Positions 54,076 through 62,596 of a DNA stretch of 64,000 bases are shown piece after piece. The position numbers and the translations under genes are program-made. How positions within the stretch are numbered: position 1 is the first letter of the stretch; the number at the start of each line of letters is the position of its first letter. Source of the DNA: DASUPK01 sp963724665 (GTDB taxonomy: Bacteria; Actinomycetota; Thermoleophilia; Solirubrobacterales; 70-9); contig CAVRVH010000012.1 of the NCBI GenBank assembly GCA_963724665.1, forward strand, positions 682,001-746,000. The letters run 5' to 3'. Under the pieces are notes generated by a model. The model did not search any database, had not been told where the DNA came from, and saw only the letters and a program-made list of their open reading frames with translations.

Positions 54076-55470
54076 ATGCCGAACCTGGTGCCCCTTCTCG
54101 CGGACTCCTCGTCCAACCTACTGGCGGCGCGCAGCCAGATGGGGTTCACCCTCGGCTTCCACATCGTGCTGGCCTGCTTCGGCGTCGCCTTCCCGGCGAT
54201 GATGCTGATCGCCGAGTGGCGGGGGCGGAAGCGGAACGACGAAGCGGCGCTTCGGCTGGCGCGCAACTGGTCGAAGGCGGTCGCCGTCATGTTCGCCGTG
54301 GGCGCGGTCAGCGGCACCGTCCTCACCTTCGAGTTCGGACTGCTCTGGCCCCGGTTCATGGACCGCTTCGGCGACGCCTTCGGCGTGGCGTTCGCGATCG
54401 AGGGGATTTTCTTCTTCCTCGAGGCGATCTTCATCGCGATCTACATCTACGGCTGGGACCGGCTCTCGCCGAAGGCCCACATGTGGGCCGCCGTGCCGAT
54501 CGTGATCTCGGGAGTGGGCGGCGCCTTCTCGGTGATCGCCGCCAACTCGTGGATGAACCAGCCTCAGGGATTCACCCTCGACAGCGCCGGGAAGGTCACG
54601 GACGTCCAGCCGTTACAGGTTCTGACCAACTCGGCCGCCGGCTACGAGTTCGCGCACATGCTGCTGGCTGCGTACATGGTCACCGGCTTCCTGCTCGCCT
54701 CCGTCTATGCGGTCGGCATGCTTCGAGGAAAGCGGGACCGCTACCACCGGCTGGGCGTGATCATCCCGCTGACGGTTGCCGCGATCGCGACGCCGTTCCA
54801 GTTCCTCGTCGGCGACACCGCCGCACGCGCCATCGCCAACGACCAGCCGGCCAAGTTCGCCGCGATGGAGTGCGTCTACAAGGGCGGCCCCGACCAGACC
54901 GAGTACCTCGGCGGCCGCTGCGTGGACGGTCAGGTCAAGGGCGGGATCGGGATCCCGGGGCTCGATTCGTACCTGGTCGGGTTCAGCAAGAACACGGACG
55001 TCACCGGGCTCAATCAGATTCCCGCGAACGACCAGCCCCCGGCCCTGACGATGCTCCACCTCTCCTTCGACACGATGGTCGGGGTCGCGAGCCTGCTGAT
55101 CCTGCTCGCCGCCTGGTACGCGGTCGTCTGGTTCCGGAAGAAGGACCTGCCCCAGACGAAGTGGTTCCTCCGGGCGGTCGCGATCTCGGGCGTCGCCACG
55201 GTGGTGGCGCTGGAGTGCGGCTGGATCGTCACCGAGGTGGGACGCCAGCCCTGGATCGTGAACGGCTACATGCGCACCTCCCAGGCCGTGACCCCGGCGC
55301 AGGGGATCTGGTGGGTGTTCGGCATCACGCTCGCGATCTATGCCGCCCTGGGAGTGATCGCGGTCGTCGTTCTCCGGGGGCTTTCCCGCCGCTGGCAATC
55401 CGGCAAGGAGGGCGGCGAGTTTCCCTACAGCCCGCCGCCCAAGACTCCGCCGACTGAGGCCTCGGCATGA
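54076..55470 (+). CDS. cydA: Cytochrome bd ubiquinol oxidase subunit I
   Basis: The 464-residue membrane protein has SQMGFTLGFHIVLACFGVAF with a heme-ligand histidine, EFAHMLLAAYMVTGF with another, and GRQPWIVNGYMRTSQAVTP, the short Q-loop type. CydA binds hemes b558, b595 and d and reduces oxygen with quinol. It begins 37 bp after the cyclase gene. cydB overlaps the end by ATGA. No CydX-like peptide was found after cydB. Confidence 0.93.
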   Translation: MPNLVPLLADSSSNLLAARSQMGFTLGFHIVLACFGVAFPAMMLIAEWRGRKRNDEAALRLARNWSKAVAVMFAVGAVSGTVLTFEFGLLWPRFMDRFGDAFGVAFAIEGIFFFLEAIFIAIYIYGWDRLSPKAHMWAAVPIVISGVGGAFSVIAANSWMNQPQGFTLDSAGKVTDVQPLQVLTNSAAGYEFAHMLLAAYMVTGFLLASVYAVGMLRGKRDRYHRLGVIIPLTVAAIATPFQFLVGDTAARAIANDQPAKFAAMECVYKGGPDQTEYLGGRCVDGQVKGGIGIPGLDSYLVGFSKNTDVTGLNQIPANDQPPALTMLHLSFDTMVGVASLLILLAAWYAVVWFRKKDLPQTKWFLRAVAISGVATVVALECGWIVTEVGRQPWIVNGYMRTSQAVTPAQGIWWVFGITLAIYAALGVIAVVVLRGLSRRWQSGKEGGEFPYSPPPKTPPTEASA

Positions 55471-56483
55471 GCACGGCCGACGTCTGCGCCGTGATCCTCT
55501 GGGTGGGAGTAACGCTGTACGCGATCTTCGGGGGCGCGGACTTCGGGGCCGGCGTCTGGGACCTGCTCGCCGGCACCGGGGAGAGAGCGGAGCGCGTTCG
55601 CGGGCAGATCGATCGCTCGATCGGCCCTGTCTGGGAGGCCAACCACGTCTGGCTGATCTTCGTCCTGGTGGTTCTCTGGACCGCTTTCTCGAGTGCCTTC
55701 TCGGCGATCATGACCACGCTCTACATCCCGCTGGCACTGGCAGCGCTCGGGATCGTCCTGCGGGGCTCGGGCTTCGCGTTCCGGCACGCGCTACCCGGGC
55801 CGGTACAGGGGCCGGCGACCCGGGTGTTCGGGGTGGCATCCGTCCTCACTCCCTTCTTCATGGGGACCGTGGTCGGGGCCATCGCGTCAGGAGAGGTGCC
55901 AGCCGCTGGGGATGGCGATCCCACCGGGAGCTGGACGGGGTTCCTGCCCCTCGTCACCGGGGCGCTGTTCGTCCTGGTCGCGGCCTATACGGCGGCCGTC
56001 TTCCTGGTGCGCGATTCGGGGGCCGCTGGGGACGAGGAGCTTCGTGACTACTTCTCCCGTCGCGCGCTGATCGTGGCCGTGGTGGCGGGCGCGGGAGCGG
56101 TGCTCGGCGTCATCGCGCTCCACCAGGACGCGCGCTACATCTACGACGGGCTCACCTCGTGGCCCGGCATCGCCCTGGTCGTCCTGTCGGGCGTCTGCGG
56201 GCTTGCGGCCCTTGGACTGCTGATCAGAGGGCGGCATCGGGGTCTGCGAGTGGCCGCCGTGGGCGCCGGGGTCGCGATGATCTGGGGCTACTTCGCAGCG
56301 GCCTTCCCCTACATGCTGCCGACGTCCTTGAAGATCTCCCAGGCGGCGGGGGCGTCCGCGACGCTGACGTCGGTGATCGTCGTCTTCGGGGTGGCGGCCG
56401 TCACGGTCGTCCCGTCTCTGATCCTGCTCTACGCGCTCTCGCAGCGCAGCACCCTCGAGAGCTACTCCGCCTCGAACGAGTAG
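55467..56483 (+). CDS. cydB: Cytochrome bd ubiquinol oxidase subunit II
   Basis: The 338-residue membrane protein has about eight helices. GGADFGAGVWDLLAGTGERA, VWEANHVWLIFVLVVLWTAF, and YFAAAFPYMLPTSLKI are typical of CydB. It forms the heterodimer with CydA. The zinc peptidase gene starts 27 bp later in the same direction. The cydDC transporter needed for maturation is not in the window. Confidence 0.93.
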   Translation: MSTADVCAVILWVGVTLYAIFGGADFGAGVWDLLAGTGERAERVRGQIDRSIGPVWEANHVWLIFVLVVLWTAFSSAFSAIMTTLYIPLALAALGIVLRGSGFAFRHALPGPVQGPATRVFGVASVLTPFFMGTVVGAIASGEVPAAGDGDPTGSWTGFLPLVTGALFVLVAAYTAAVFLVRDSGAAGDEELRDYFSRRALIVAVVAGAGAVLGVIALHQDARYIYDGLTSWPGIALVVLSGVCGLAALGLLIRGRHRGLRVAAVGAGVAMIWGYFAAAFPYMLPTSLKISQAAGASATLTSVIVVFGVAAVTVVPSLILLYALSQRSTLESYSASNE

Positions 56484-56510
56484 GCCCGACGCGGGGATAG
56501 AGTCCGCTCG

Positions 56511-57425
56511 GTGAAGTGGAAGCCGGGTAAGACCAGCGGCAACATCGAGGACAGGCGGAGCCAGGGGGGCGGCCTGGGCGGAGGTCTTGGCGGCGGTGGT
56601 GGATTCCCGATTCCGATGGGCCGGATGGGCGGCGGCGGAATCGTCGGGGTCATCATCGCGATCGTTCTCTACTTCCTGGTCATCCAGGGAGGAGGCGGTG
56701 GTGGGTTCAACGTACCGGGGCCCAGCAGCGCCTTTCCTCAGGTGCCTCAGACCGGCTCGGGCCAGGACTCGGTTCCCCAGAGCCCGAGCGAGGACAACGA
56801 GGTGAAGTTCGTCTCCTTCGTCCTCGACGACGCCCAGACTTTCTGGAAGCAGCAGTTCGCCGCGGCCGGGAAGCAGTACCAGCCGGCGAAGCTCGTCCTC
56901 TTCCGCGGCCAGACGAACTCGGGCTGCGGCGCCGCGAGCTCGGCGACCGGCCCCTTCTACTGCCCGCTCGACCAAAAGGTCTACATCGACCTCGGGTTCT
57001 TCGACGAGCTCAACCGGCGCTTCAAGGCGCCGGGTGACTTCGCCCAGGCGTATGTCCTCACCCACGAGATCGGCCACCACGTCCAGCAACAGCTCGGGAT
57101 CGAGGGGAAGGTGCGCGAGGAGAGCCAGCAGAATCCCGGCGACGCCAACGATCTCTCGGTGCGCCTCGAGCTGCAGGCCGACTGCCTCGCCGGCGTCTGG
57201 GGCCGCTCCACCTACGACCGCGGCATCCTCGAGAACGGCGACCTGCAAGAGGGCCTCACCGCCGCGGCCTCGGTCGGCGACGACCGGATCCAGCAGCAGG
57301 CCGGCGGGCGAATCGACCCCGAGACGTTCACTCACGGCACCTCCGAGCAGCGGGCGCACTGGCTGCAGACGGGCTTCGACTCAGGGAAGCTGGAGTCCTG
57401 CGACACGTTCTCCGGCGACATCTAG
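56511..57425 (+). CDS. Neutral zinc metallopeptidase (YpfJ family)
   Basis: The 304-residue protein has a glycine-rich N-terminus, one helix (IVGVIIAIVLYFLVIQ) and an outer peptidase domain with HEIGHH (HExxH, in LTHEIGHHVQQQLG) and the third ligand Glu in RLELQADCLAGVW. Paired cysteines (SGCGAAS, FYCPLD) are likely disulfides. Substrates are unknown. It starts with GTG and is the last gene of the co-oriented run; the convergent SQR-like gene ends 13 bp later. Confidence 0.9.
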   Translation: MKWKPGKTSGNIEDRRSQGGGLGGGLGGGGGFPIPMGRMGGGGIVGVIIAIVLYFLVIQGGGGGGFNVPGPSSAFPQVPQTGSGQDSVPQSPSEDNEVKFVSFVLDDAQTFWKQQFAAAGKQYQPAKLVLFRGQTNSGCGAASSATGPFYCPLDQKVYIDLGFFDELNRRFKAPGDFAQAYVLTHEIGHHVQQQLGIEGKVREESQQNPGDANDLSVRLELQADCLAGVWGRSTYDRGILENGDLQEGLTAAASVGDDRIQQQAGGRIDPETFTHGTSEQRAHWLQTGFDSGKLESCDTFSGDI

Positions 57426-57438
57426 CGGCGCCTGCGGA

Positions 57439-58812
57439 TTAGGCCGGCTCAGCCTCAGTCCGGCCGGCGGAGGCCTCCCACTCGCGCCGTTTCTCCGCGT
57501 ATGCGTCCGGGAGTGCGAGGTTAAGTTCCTGGGCGACGTCCAGCCAGCGGAGGGCGGCCCGGTAGTCGCCTCCGCCTGCGTCCGCATCAGCAGCTGCGAG
57601 AGCCAGATCGAGCGCCTCCCGCTGATCCATCTCGGCCTCCTCGCTGGCCTCGCTCTCGAGGGGCTCGAGATCCTCCAACGACACCCCGAGGCCGTGTTTG
57701 GCCAGGTAGGGAGCGAGATGCTTCCCGGCGACCTTGACGGGCGGCCACCAGAGCGGTGTAACGCTGTTGGTCGAGGCGGCGGCGCGCCGGCCGATCTCGG
57801 TACGCAGGTAGCGCGGTGCGCCGCCGGTGAAGAGGACGCCGCGAAGCGTGGGTTTGAAACCCTCAACAGCGATGTCCGGGTCGACCAGGGAAGCGATGGC
57901 GGTGGCGGCCATGTCGGCCTGCTGGGCCGCCACGCCTCCCTGCTTGATCGGGAACCAGGTCGAGTCCCCTGCGGCGTAGACCCGCGGCGTTCCCTCGACC
58001 CGCATTGCGGTGTCGGTGCCGATGAAGCCGTCGGGCCCCTGCGGGATCCCTTCGATCGGCACAACCTTCAGACGTGGTGAGGCGATCACGCGGCTGGCGG
58101 GAAGGACGCGTCCGTCGTGCAGGGCGAGGCCACCGGCCTGAACGCCTGCGGCGCGGGCCTCGGTGACCAGCTCCACTGCCGCCTGATCGAGCAGGTCGCG
58201 CACCGCTTCGCTTGCGCGCCTGCCGAACAGGGAAAGCGGCGAACTCTCATGGGTGGCCAGGGTCAGCTTGGTGTCGGTTCCCCGCTCCTGGAGCTCGGTG
58301 GCGGTGAGTAGCGCCAGCTCGTAGATCGGCAGCGGCCATTGAACGGACGTGGGGACCGCGAACACGATTCGGCCGACCTCGCCATCTTCGGCCGCCTGGA
58401 GCAGCTCACGTACCTGCGCGTTGTCGCGCATGCCGCGGTAGGTGAGCGCACCGGGGAGCGCCGGCTCGGTGGACGCACCGATCGCGAGCAGGAGCGCGTC
58501 GAAGGGGACCTCCGCTCCAGACTCCGTGTGGGCGATCCGTGCCCCAGCATCGACGCCGCGGAGGGCGTCCCGGCGATGCGACGCGCCGACGTCCCGACAG
58601 ACGTCGGCAAGCGGGATCGCGGGAGGCGGTGTGATTCCGAAAGGCTCCGCCACCGCCAGAGCAGGCAAGATGAGCTCGTCATTGGGCGCGATCAGCTCAA
58701 GATCCAAGGGCCGGTGCACCGCCTCGTGAAGCGCCAACGCCGCCTCTACGGCCGCGACCCCACCGCCGGCTATCACGACCTTGAACTGCTCCTGTTGGTT
58801 CGTCTCCTCCAT
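57439..58812 (-). CDS. NAD(P)/FAD-dependent oxidoreductase (SQR/FCSD-like) with C-terminal extension
   Basis: The 457-residue flavoprotein has FKVVIAGGGVAAVEAALALH, IAPNDELILPALAVAEPFG and VYAAGDSTWFPIKQGGVAAQ, the sulfide-quinone reductase fold. The redox cysteines of a true SQR are absent, so sulfide is unlikely as substrate. The last ~60 residues (DQREALDLALAAADADAGGG, then RAALRWLDVAQELNLALP) look helical, like a TPR unit. It is monocistronic and divergent from the PLP enzyme. Confidence 0.8.
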   Translation of the reverse strand: MEETNQQEQFKVVIAGGGVAAVEAALALHEAVHRPLDLELIAPNDELILPALAVAEPFGITPPPAIPLADVCRDVGASHRRDALRGVDAGARIAHTESGAEVPFDALLLAIGASTEPALPGALTYRGMRDNAQVRELLQAAEDGEVGRIVFAVPTSVQWPLPIYELALLTATELQERGTDTKLTLATHESSPLSLFGRRASEAVRDLLDQAAVELVTEARAAGVQAGGLALHDGRVLPASRVIASPRLKVVPIEGIPQGPDGFIGTDTAMRVEGTPRVYAAGDSTWFPIKQGGVAAQQADMAATAIASLVDPDIAVEGFKPTLRGVLFTGGAPRYLRTEIGRRAAASTNSVTPLWWPPVKVAGKHLAPYLAKHGLGVSLEDLEPLESEASEEAEMDQREALDLALAAADADAGGGDYRAALRWLDVAQELNLALPDAYAEKRREWEASAGRTEAEPA

Positions 58813-58840
58813 CTGCGTGCAGCTGATCGGGTGATTCGAG

Positions 58841-58886
58841 GCTAGAGGTGCCCTAGCTGGTTACATCGGGGCTAACCACGTAGGTT
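58841..58886 (+). other. Leader with competing hairpins before the PLP enzyme
   Basis: GCTAG/CTAGC (58841-58845, 58853-58857) and GGTTA/TAACC (58859-58863, 58873-58877) can pair. AACC (58874-58877) could instead pair with GGTT (58883-58886), so the last two are mutually exclusive. This may be chance in a 113-bp gap. Confidence 0.2.
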
Positions 58887-58925
58887 GGGGGCACTTACTG
58901 GGCACAGATCCAAGGAGCCAAAGGC

Positions 58926-60323
58926 ATGAGCGACCTCTTCGACTTCTATCCCTACGCCGAGCGCTACGGGGTCAACCGCGTGATTCCCGAGAGCGGGCGC
59001 TCGCGCGAGGAAATCCTCGGAGAAATGCGGGAGATGGCGACCGATGAGGACTCCGCCTGGGAGGACGGCAAGTGCTCGGGGACCATGTACTGCGGGGACC
59101 GCGACCACTACGCCTTCCTGAAGGAGGCATTCGGCCTCTTCGCTCACCAGAACGCGCTACAGCGGGACATGTGCCCCAGCGCGACCCGCTTCGAGGGGGA
59201 GATCATCGCGATGGCGCTCGACCTGATGCACGCCGGGGAGCTCAATGGGGCCGAGCCGGCGGGGATGGTCACCTCCGGCGGGAGCGCCAGCATCGCCCAG
59301 GCGGTGCTCGCCTACCGAGAGCAGGGCCGCGCGCAGGGCATTGACCGCCCCAATCTGGTCAAGCCCGAGACCGGCCACCCGGCCTTCGACAAGGCGTGTC
59401 ACCTCTTCGGCGTCGAGATGCGAAGGGCTCCGATCGACCCGGAGACGACGCTGGTGAGGCCCGAGATCGTCGCCGACCTGATCGACGAGAACACGGTTGC
59501 GATCGTCGGCTCGGCCGGGAACTACGGCTACGGCACGATCGACCCGATCGCGGAGCTTGGACAGCTGGCGCTGGAGCGCGGGGTGGGGCTCCACACCGAC
59601 GGCTGCCTGGGCGGCTACCTGCTGCCGTTTGGGGAAGAGCTCGGCCTGCCCATCCCGCACTTCGACTTCCGCGTTCCCGGCGTGACCAGCATCTCGGCCG
59701 ACACGCACAAGTACGGCTATGGGCTGAAGGGAACCTCGACGCTCCTCTTCCGTGACCGGGAGCTGCGCAACCGCTGCTACTTCTTCATGCCGGACTGGAG
59801 CGGCGGTAAGTACTTCTCGCCGGGCATCGAGGGCTCACGCTCGGACGGTCTGCTGGCTGCGACCTGGGCCTCGCTGGTCGCGATTGGCCGGGAGGGCTAC
59901 CGCACCTACGCGAAGCGGATCTTCGAGACCGCGGCCGCGATGCAGGATGCGGTCCACTCGCACGACGAGCTTCGGACCATGGGCGAGCCGACCTTCCTCT
60001 TCGCCTTCACCTCTGACGAGTTCGACATCTACCACGTCAACGACGAGATGAAGCGGCGGGGCTGGCGCCTCAACGGGCTCCAGTACCCGAACGCCCTGCA
60101 CATGGCGGTCACCCGGCCGCAGACGCAGCCGGGGGTGGTGGAGGCCTGGACGGAGGACCTGGACGCGGCGGTCGCCTACGCGCGCGAACGAGGCGACGAG
60201 CCAGCCGAGTCGAGCGCCGTCTACGGCGGGGTCCCGGGCGGCCTCAATGCCGACGCCGAGGAGATGATCCGCGGCGTGATGACCCAGCTGATGGATTCGC
60301 AGCAGGCAGTTCCGGCGGCGTGA
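58926..60323 (+). CDS. PLP-dependent lyase, sphingosine-1-phosphate lyase-like
   Basis: The 465-residue fold-type I enzyme has the PLP lysine in ISADTHKYGYGLKGTS, the substrate serine or glycine region MVTSGGSASIAQAVLAYREQ, and HTDGCLGGYLLPFGEEL with the aspartate that contacts the pyridinium. The order and length match S1P lyase rather than glutamate decarboxylase. Bacterial members cleave phosphorylated long-chain bases or act on unknown phospho-amines. The site AAGGAG precedes the ATG. The kinase gene overlaps its stop by GTGA. Confidence 0.85.
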   Translation: MSDLFDFYPYAERYGVNRVIPESGRSREEILGEMREMATDEDSAWEDGKCSGTMYCGDRDHYAFLKEAFGLFAHQNALQRDMCPSATRFEGEIIAMALDLMHAGELNGAEPAGMVTSGGSASIAQAVLAYREQGRAQGIDRPNLVKPETGHPAFDKACHLFGVEMRRAPIDPETTLVRPEIVADLIDENTVAIVGSAGNYGYGTIDPIAELGQLALERGVGLHTDGCLGGYLLPFGEELGLPIPHFDFRVPGVTSISADTHKYGYGLKGTSTLLFRDRELRNRCYFFMPDWSGGKYFSPGIEGSRSDGLLAATWASLVAIGREGYRTYAKRIFETAAAMQDAVHSHDELRTMGEPTFLFAFTSDEFDIYHVNDEMKRRGWRLNGLQYPNALHMAVTRPQTQPGVVEAWTEDLDAAVAYARERGDEPAESSAVYGGVPGGLNADAEEMIRGVMTQLMDSQQAVPAA

Positions 60324-61858
60324 ACCGCGACGAGCGGTTCGTCCTCGCAATCGACCTCGGCAGCGGCGCTCTCAAGGTTGGCGCCGTCTCGCTGACCGGC
60401 GGGATCGCCGCCGTCGCGCAACGCGACTATGAGACCGAGCGCCTTCCCGGTGGCGGTGCGATCCAGGACGCCTCGGCCTGGTGGGGAATGGTCCGGGAGC
60501 TGGCCGGCTCGGTGCTGAAGGACATCCCGGCCGACGGGGTGGTCGCGGTGTCCTGCACAGGCCAATGGGCGAGCACGATCCCGGTGGATGAGGCGGGCGA
60601 ACCGGTCGGCCCGTGCTTGATGTGGCTCGACACCAGAGGAGCTCCCCGCACCCGCGAGGCGATCGGCGGCCCCGTGATGGGCTACTCGCCACGCGCGCTC
60701 GCGACCTGGATCCGCCACACCGGCGGCGTCCCGTCGCCGTTCGGCGGCGACCCGGTCAGTCACATGCTCCACCTCGAGCGTGACGAGCCCGCGATCGCCG
60801 CGGCCGCGCGCTGGTATCTGGAGCCGGTCGACTACCTGACGATGCGGTTCACGGGGCGGGCGGCCGCCACCCACGCCTCGATGAGCGGTGCCTGGCTGAC
60901 CGACAACCGTCGCCTCGACCGGCTGGAGTACGACCCGGTGCTCGTCGGCAAGCTGGGTCTGGACGCCGGCAAGCTGCCGCCACTGGTCCAGACCGGCTCG
61001 ATGATCGGAGCGGTTCGCCCGGAGGTGGCCTCCGAGCTCGGTATCAGCCCGAGCGCACAGGTAGTCACGGGCACGCCGGATCTGCACTCGGCCGCTGTCG
61101 GCTGCGGGGCGATCGGCGAGGGCCAGTCGCACATCACGATCAGCACCACCTCGTGGATCTCGCTGCCGTTCCCTCGAAAGAAGACCGACGCGCTCCACTC
61201 GATCGCGACCGTCCCGGGGCTGGACTCGAGCAGTTACCTCGTCGCGAACAATCACGAGGCCGCTGGGCTCTGCCTGCGCTGGCTGCGCGACAGCTTCACC
61301 CTCGGCGAGCCTGCCGATTTCGAGCGTCTGATCGCGTTGGCGGAAAGCTCCCCGCCGGGCAGCGGCGGGGTGATCTTCACGCCTTGGATCGCGGGCGAGC
61401 GCTCCCCGGTCGACGACCGCAACGCCCGCGGCGGCTGGCACAACCTGTCCGTTCAGACCGGCAACGCCGATCTGGTTCGCTCCGTCCTCGAGGGCGTCGC
61501 CTACAACAGCCGCTGGCTTGGCGAGGCCGTCGAGAGCTTCGCCAAGCGGCGCCTCGACCCGCTCCGCATGTTCGGGGGCGGCGCGATCCCCGACCTCTGG
61601 TGCCAGATCCACGCGGACGTGATGGACCGGACGATCGAGCGCGTGGCAGACCCGATGCACGCGAATCTCCGCGGGGCCGCGCTGTTCGCCTCCCTCGGCC
61701 TCGGCGCGATCTCGCGCGAGGAGGTCCGGGGGCTCGTCCCGGTCGACAGTGTCTTCGAGCCCGACCCGGCGAATCGAGAGGCCTACGACCGCCTCTACGC
61801 CGAGTTCCCGGGCCTCTACAAGGCCCAGCGCAAGATGTTCGCCCGGCTCAACGGCTGA
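60320..61858 (+). CDS. FGGY family carbohydrate kinase
   Basis: The 512-residue protein has the ASKHA fold: FVLAIDLGSGALKVGAVSL, VAVSCTGQWASTIPVDE, MWLDTRGAPRTREA and the catalytic aspartate in VTGTPDLHSAAVGCGAIG. GVIFTPWIAGERSPVDDRNA and FGGGAIPDLWCQIHADVMDR are typical of the xylulokinase-like branch. The sugar is not inferable. Coupling to the S1P-lyase-like gene suggests that one makes a phosphorylated product handled by the other. It overlaps the convergent GNAT gene by 11 bp. Confidence 0.9.
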   Translation: MNRDERFVLAIDLGSGALKVGAVSLTGGIAAVAQRDYETERLPGGGAIQDASAWWGMVRELAGSVLKDIPADGVVAVSCTGQWASTIPVDEAGEPVGPCLMWLDTRGAPRTREAIGGPVMGYSPRALATWIRHTGGVPSPFGGDPVSHMLHLERDEPAIAAAARWYLEPVDYLTMRFTGRAAATHASMSGAWLTDNRRLDRLEYDPVLVGKLGLDAGKLPPLVQTGSMIGAVRPEVASELGISPSAQVVTGTPDLHSAAVGCGAIGEGQSHITISTTSWISLPFPRKKTDALHSIATVPGLDSSSYLVANNHEAAGLCLRWLRDSFTLGEPADFERLIALAESSPPGSGGVIFTPWIAGERSPVDDRNARGGWHNLSVQTGNADLVRSVLEGVAYNSRWLGEAVESFAKRRLDPLRMFGGGAIPDLWCQIHADVMDRTIERVADPMHANLRGAALFASLGLGAISREEVRGLVPVDSVFEPDPANREAYDRLYAEFPGLYKAQRKMFARLNG

Positions 61859-62447
61859 CGGCGGGCTCCCGCCACATCGTCGTCACGGTGTGCAGTTCGT
61901 CGGGGGTCGTGAAGCGGCTTTGTGCGTTGAAGCCAAACCGCTCGTACCTGTGGTTGTTGGCCGGATTGCTGGACTCGAGATAGGTGGGTTGGCCATCTTG
62001 GTCGGCCAGTGCCGTGAGCTCCGCCAGCAGGCCCATCCCGACGCCCCGGCCGCGGCTGTCCGCGCGGGTTCCGAGGAGACTCAGGTAGTAGAAGGTCTGG
62101 TCTTTCGGGATCGCGGCCTCGAAGCGGTGCACCGTCGCCAGCGCCGCGGGCGCGTGGGCGCCGAGGGACTCCCGCATGAGCGGCTCGACCCTCGCCTCGG
62201 AGTCCTCGTTCAGCTCCGGCTCCCCCGGATGGGTGAAGACGGCCGCGGCGGAGGCGCGCTCGTCGCTCATCCAGACCCCGCCGCGGGGCAGGGCGCTATC
62301 GACGTAGAGGCCGAAGAGGGCGGCGTGCTGCTCGGAGCGCCGGCGTGGGTCCGGGAACATCCACGACCAGAGCGGATCGGCATTGAACGCGGAGACGATC
62401 GTCTCCATGACCGCGTCGCGATCGGCCTCGGTCGCGATGATCGCCAT
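61848..62447 (-). CDS. GNAT family N-acetyltransferase
   Basis: The 199-residue protein has the acetyl-CoA site RADSRGRGVGMGLLAELTAL (Q/RxxGxG/A) and YLESSNPANNHRYERFGFN near the end. FYYLSLLGTRADSRGRGVG is the beta4-alpha3 signature. The N-terminal part (MFPDPRRRSEQHAALFGLYV) resembles the mycothiol- and arylamine-type GNATs of actinobacteria. Substrate unknown. It stands alone on the minus strand. Confidence 0.88.
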   Translation of the reverse strand: MAIIATEADRDAVMETIVSAFNADPLWSWMFPDPRRRSEQHAALFGLYVDSALPRGGVWMSDERASAAAVFTHPGEPELNEDSEARVEPLMRESLGAHAPAALATVHRFEAAIPKDQTFYYLSLLGTRADSRGRGVGMGLLAELTALADQDGQPTYLESSNPANNHRYERFGFNAQSRFTTPDELHTVTTMWREPAVSR

Positions 62448-62596
62448 GCGGGTGACAGTAGTGCGATTGCCGAGGTCGGATCGATGGAAGTTCCGCTGAC
62501 TTTCGTACAGGGCGGCGAACTTCGACGGTTACGTAACTGGACTGATCGCAGTCGCATTCCGAGGCCGCAGGGCGGCGGCTGGGATAATCGATGGGC

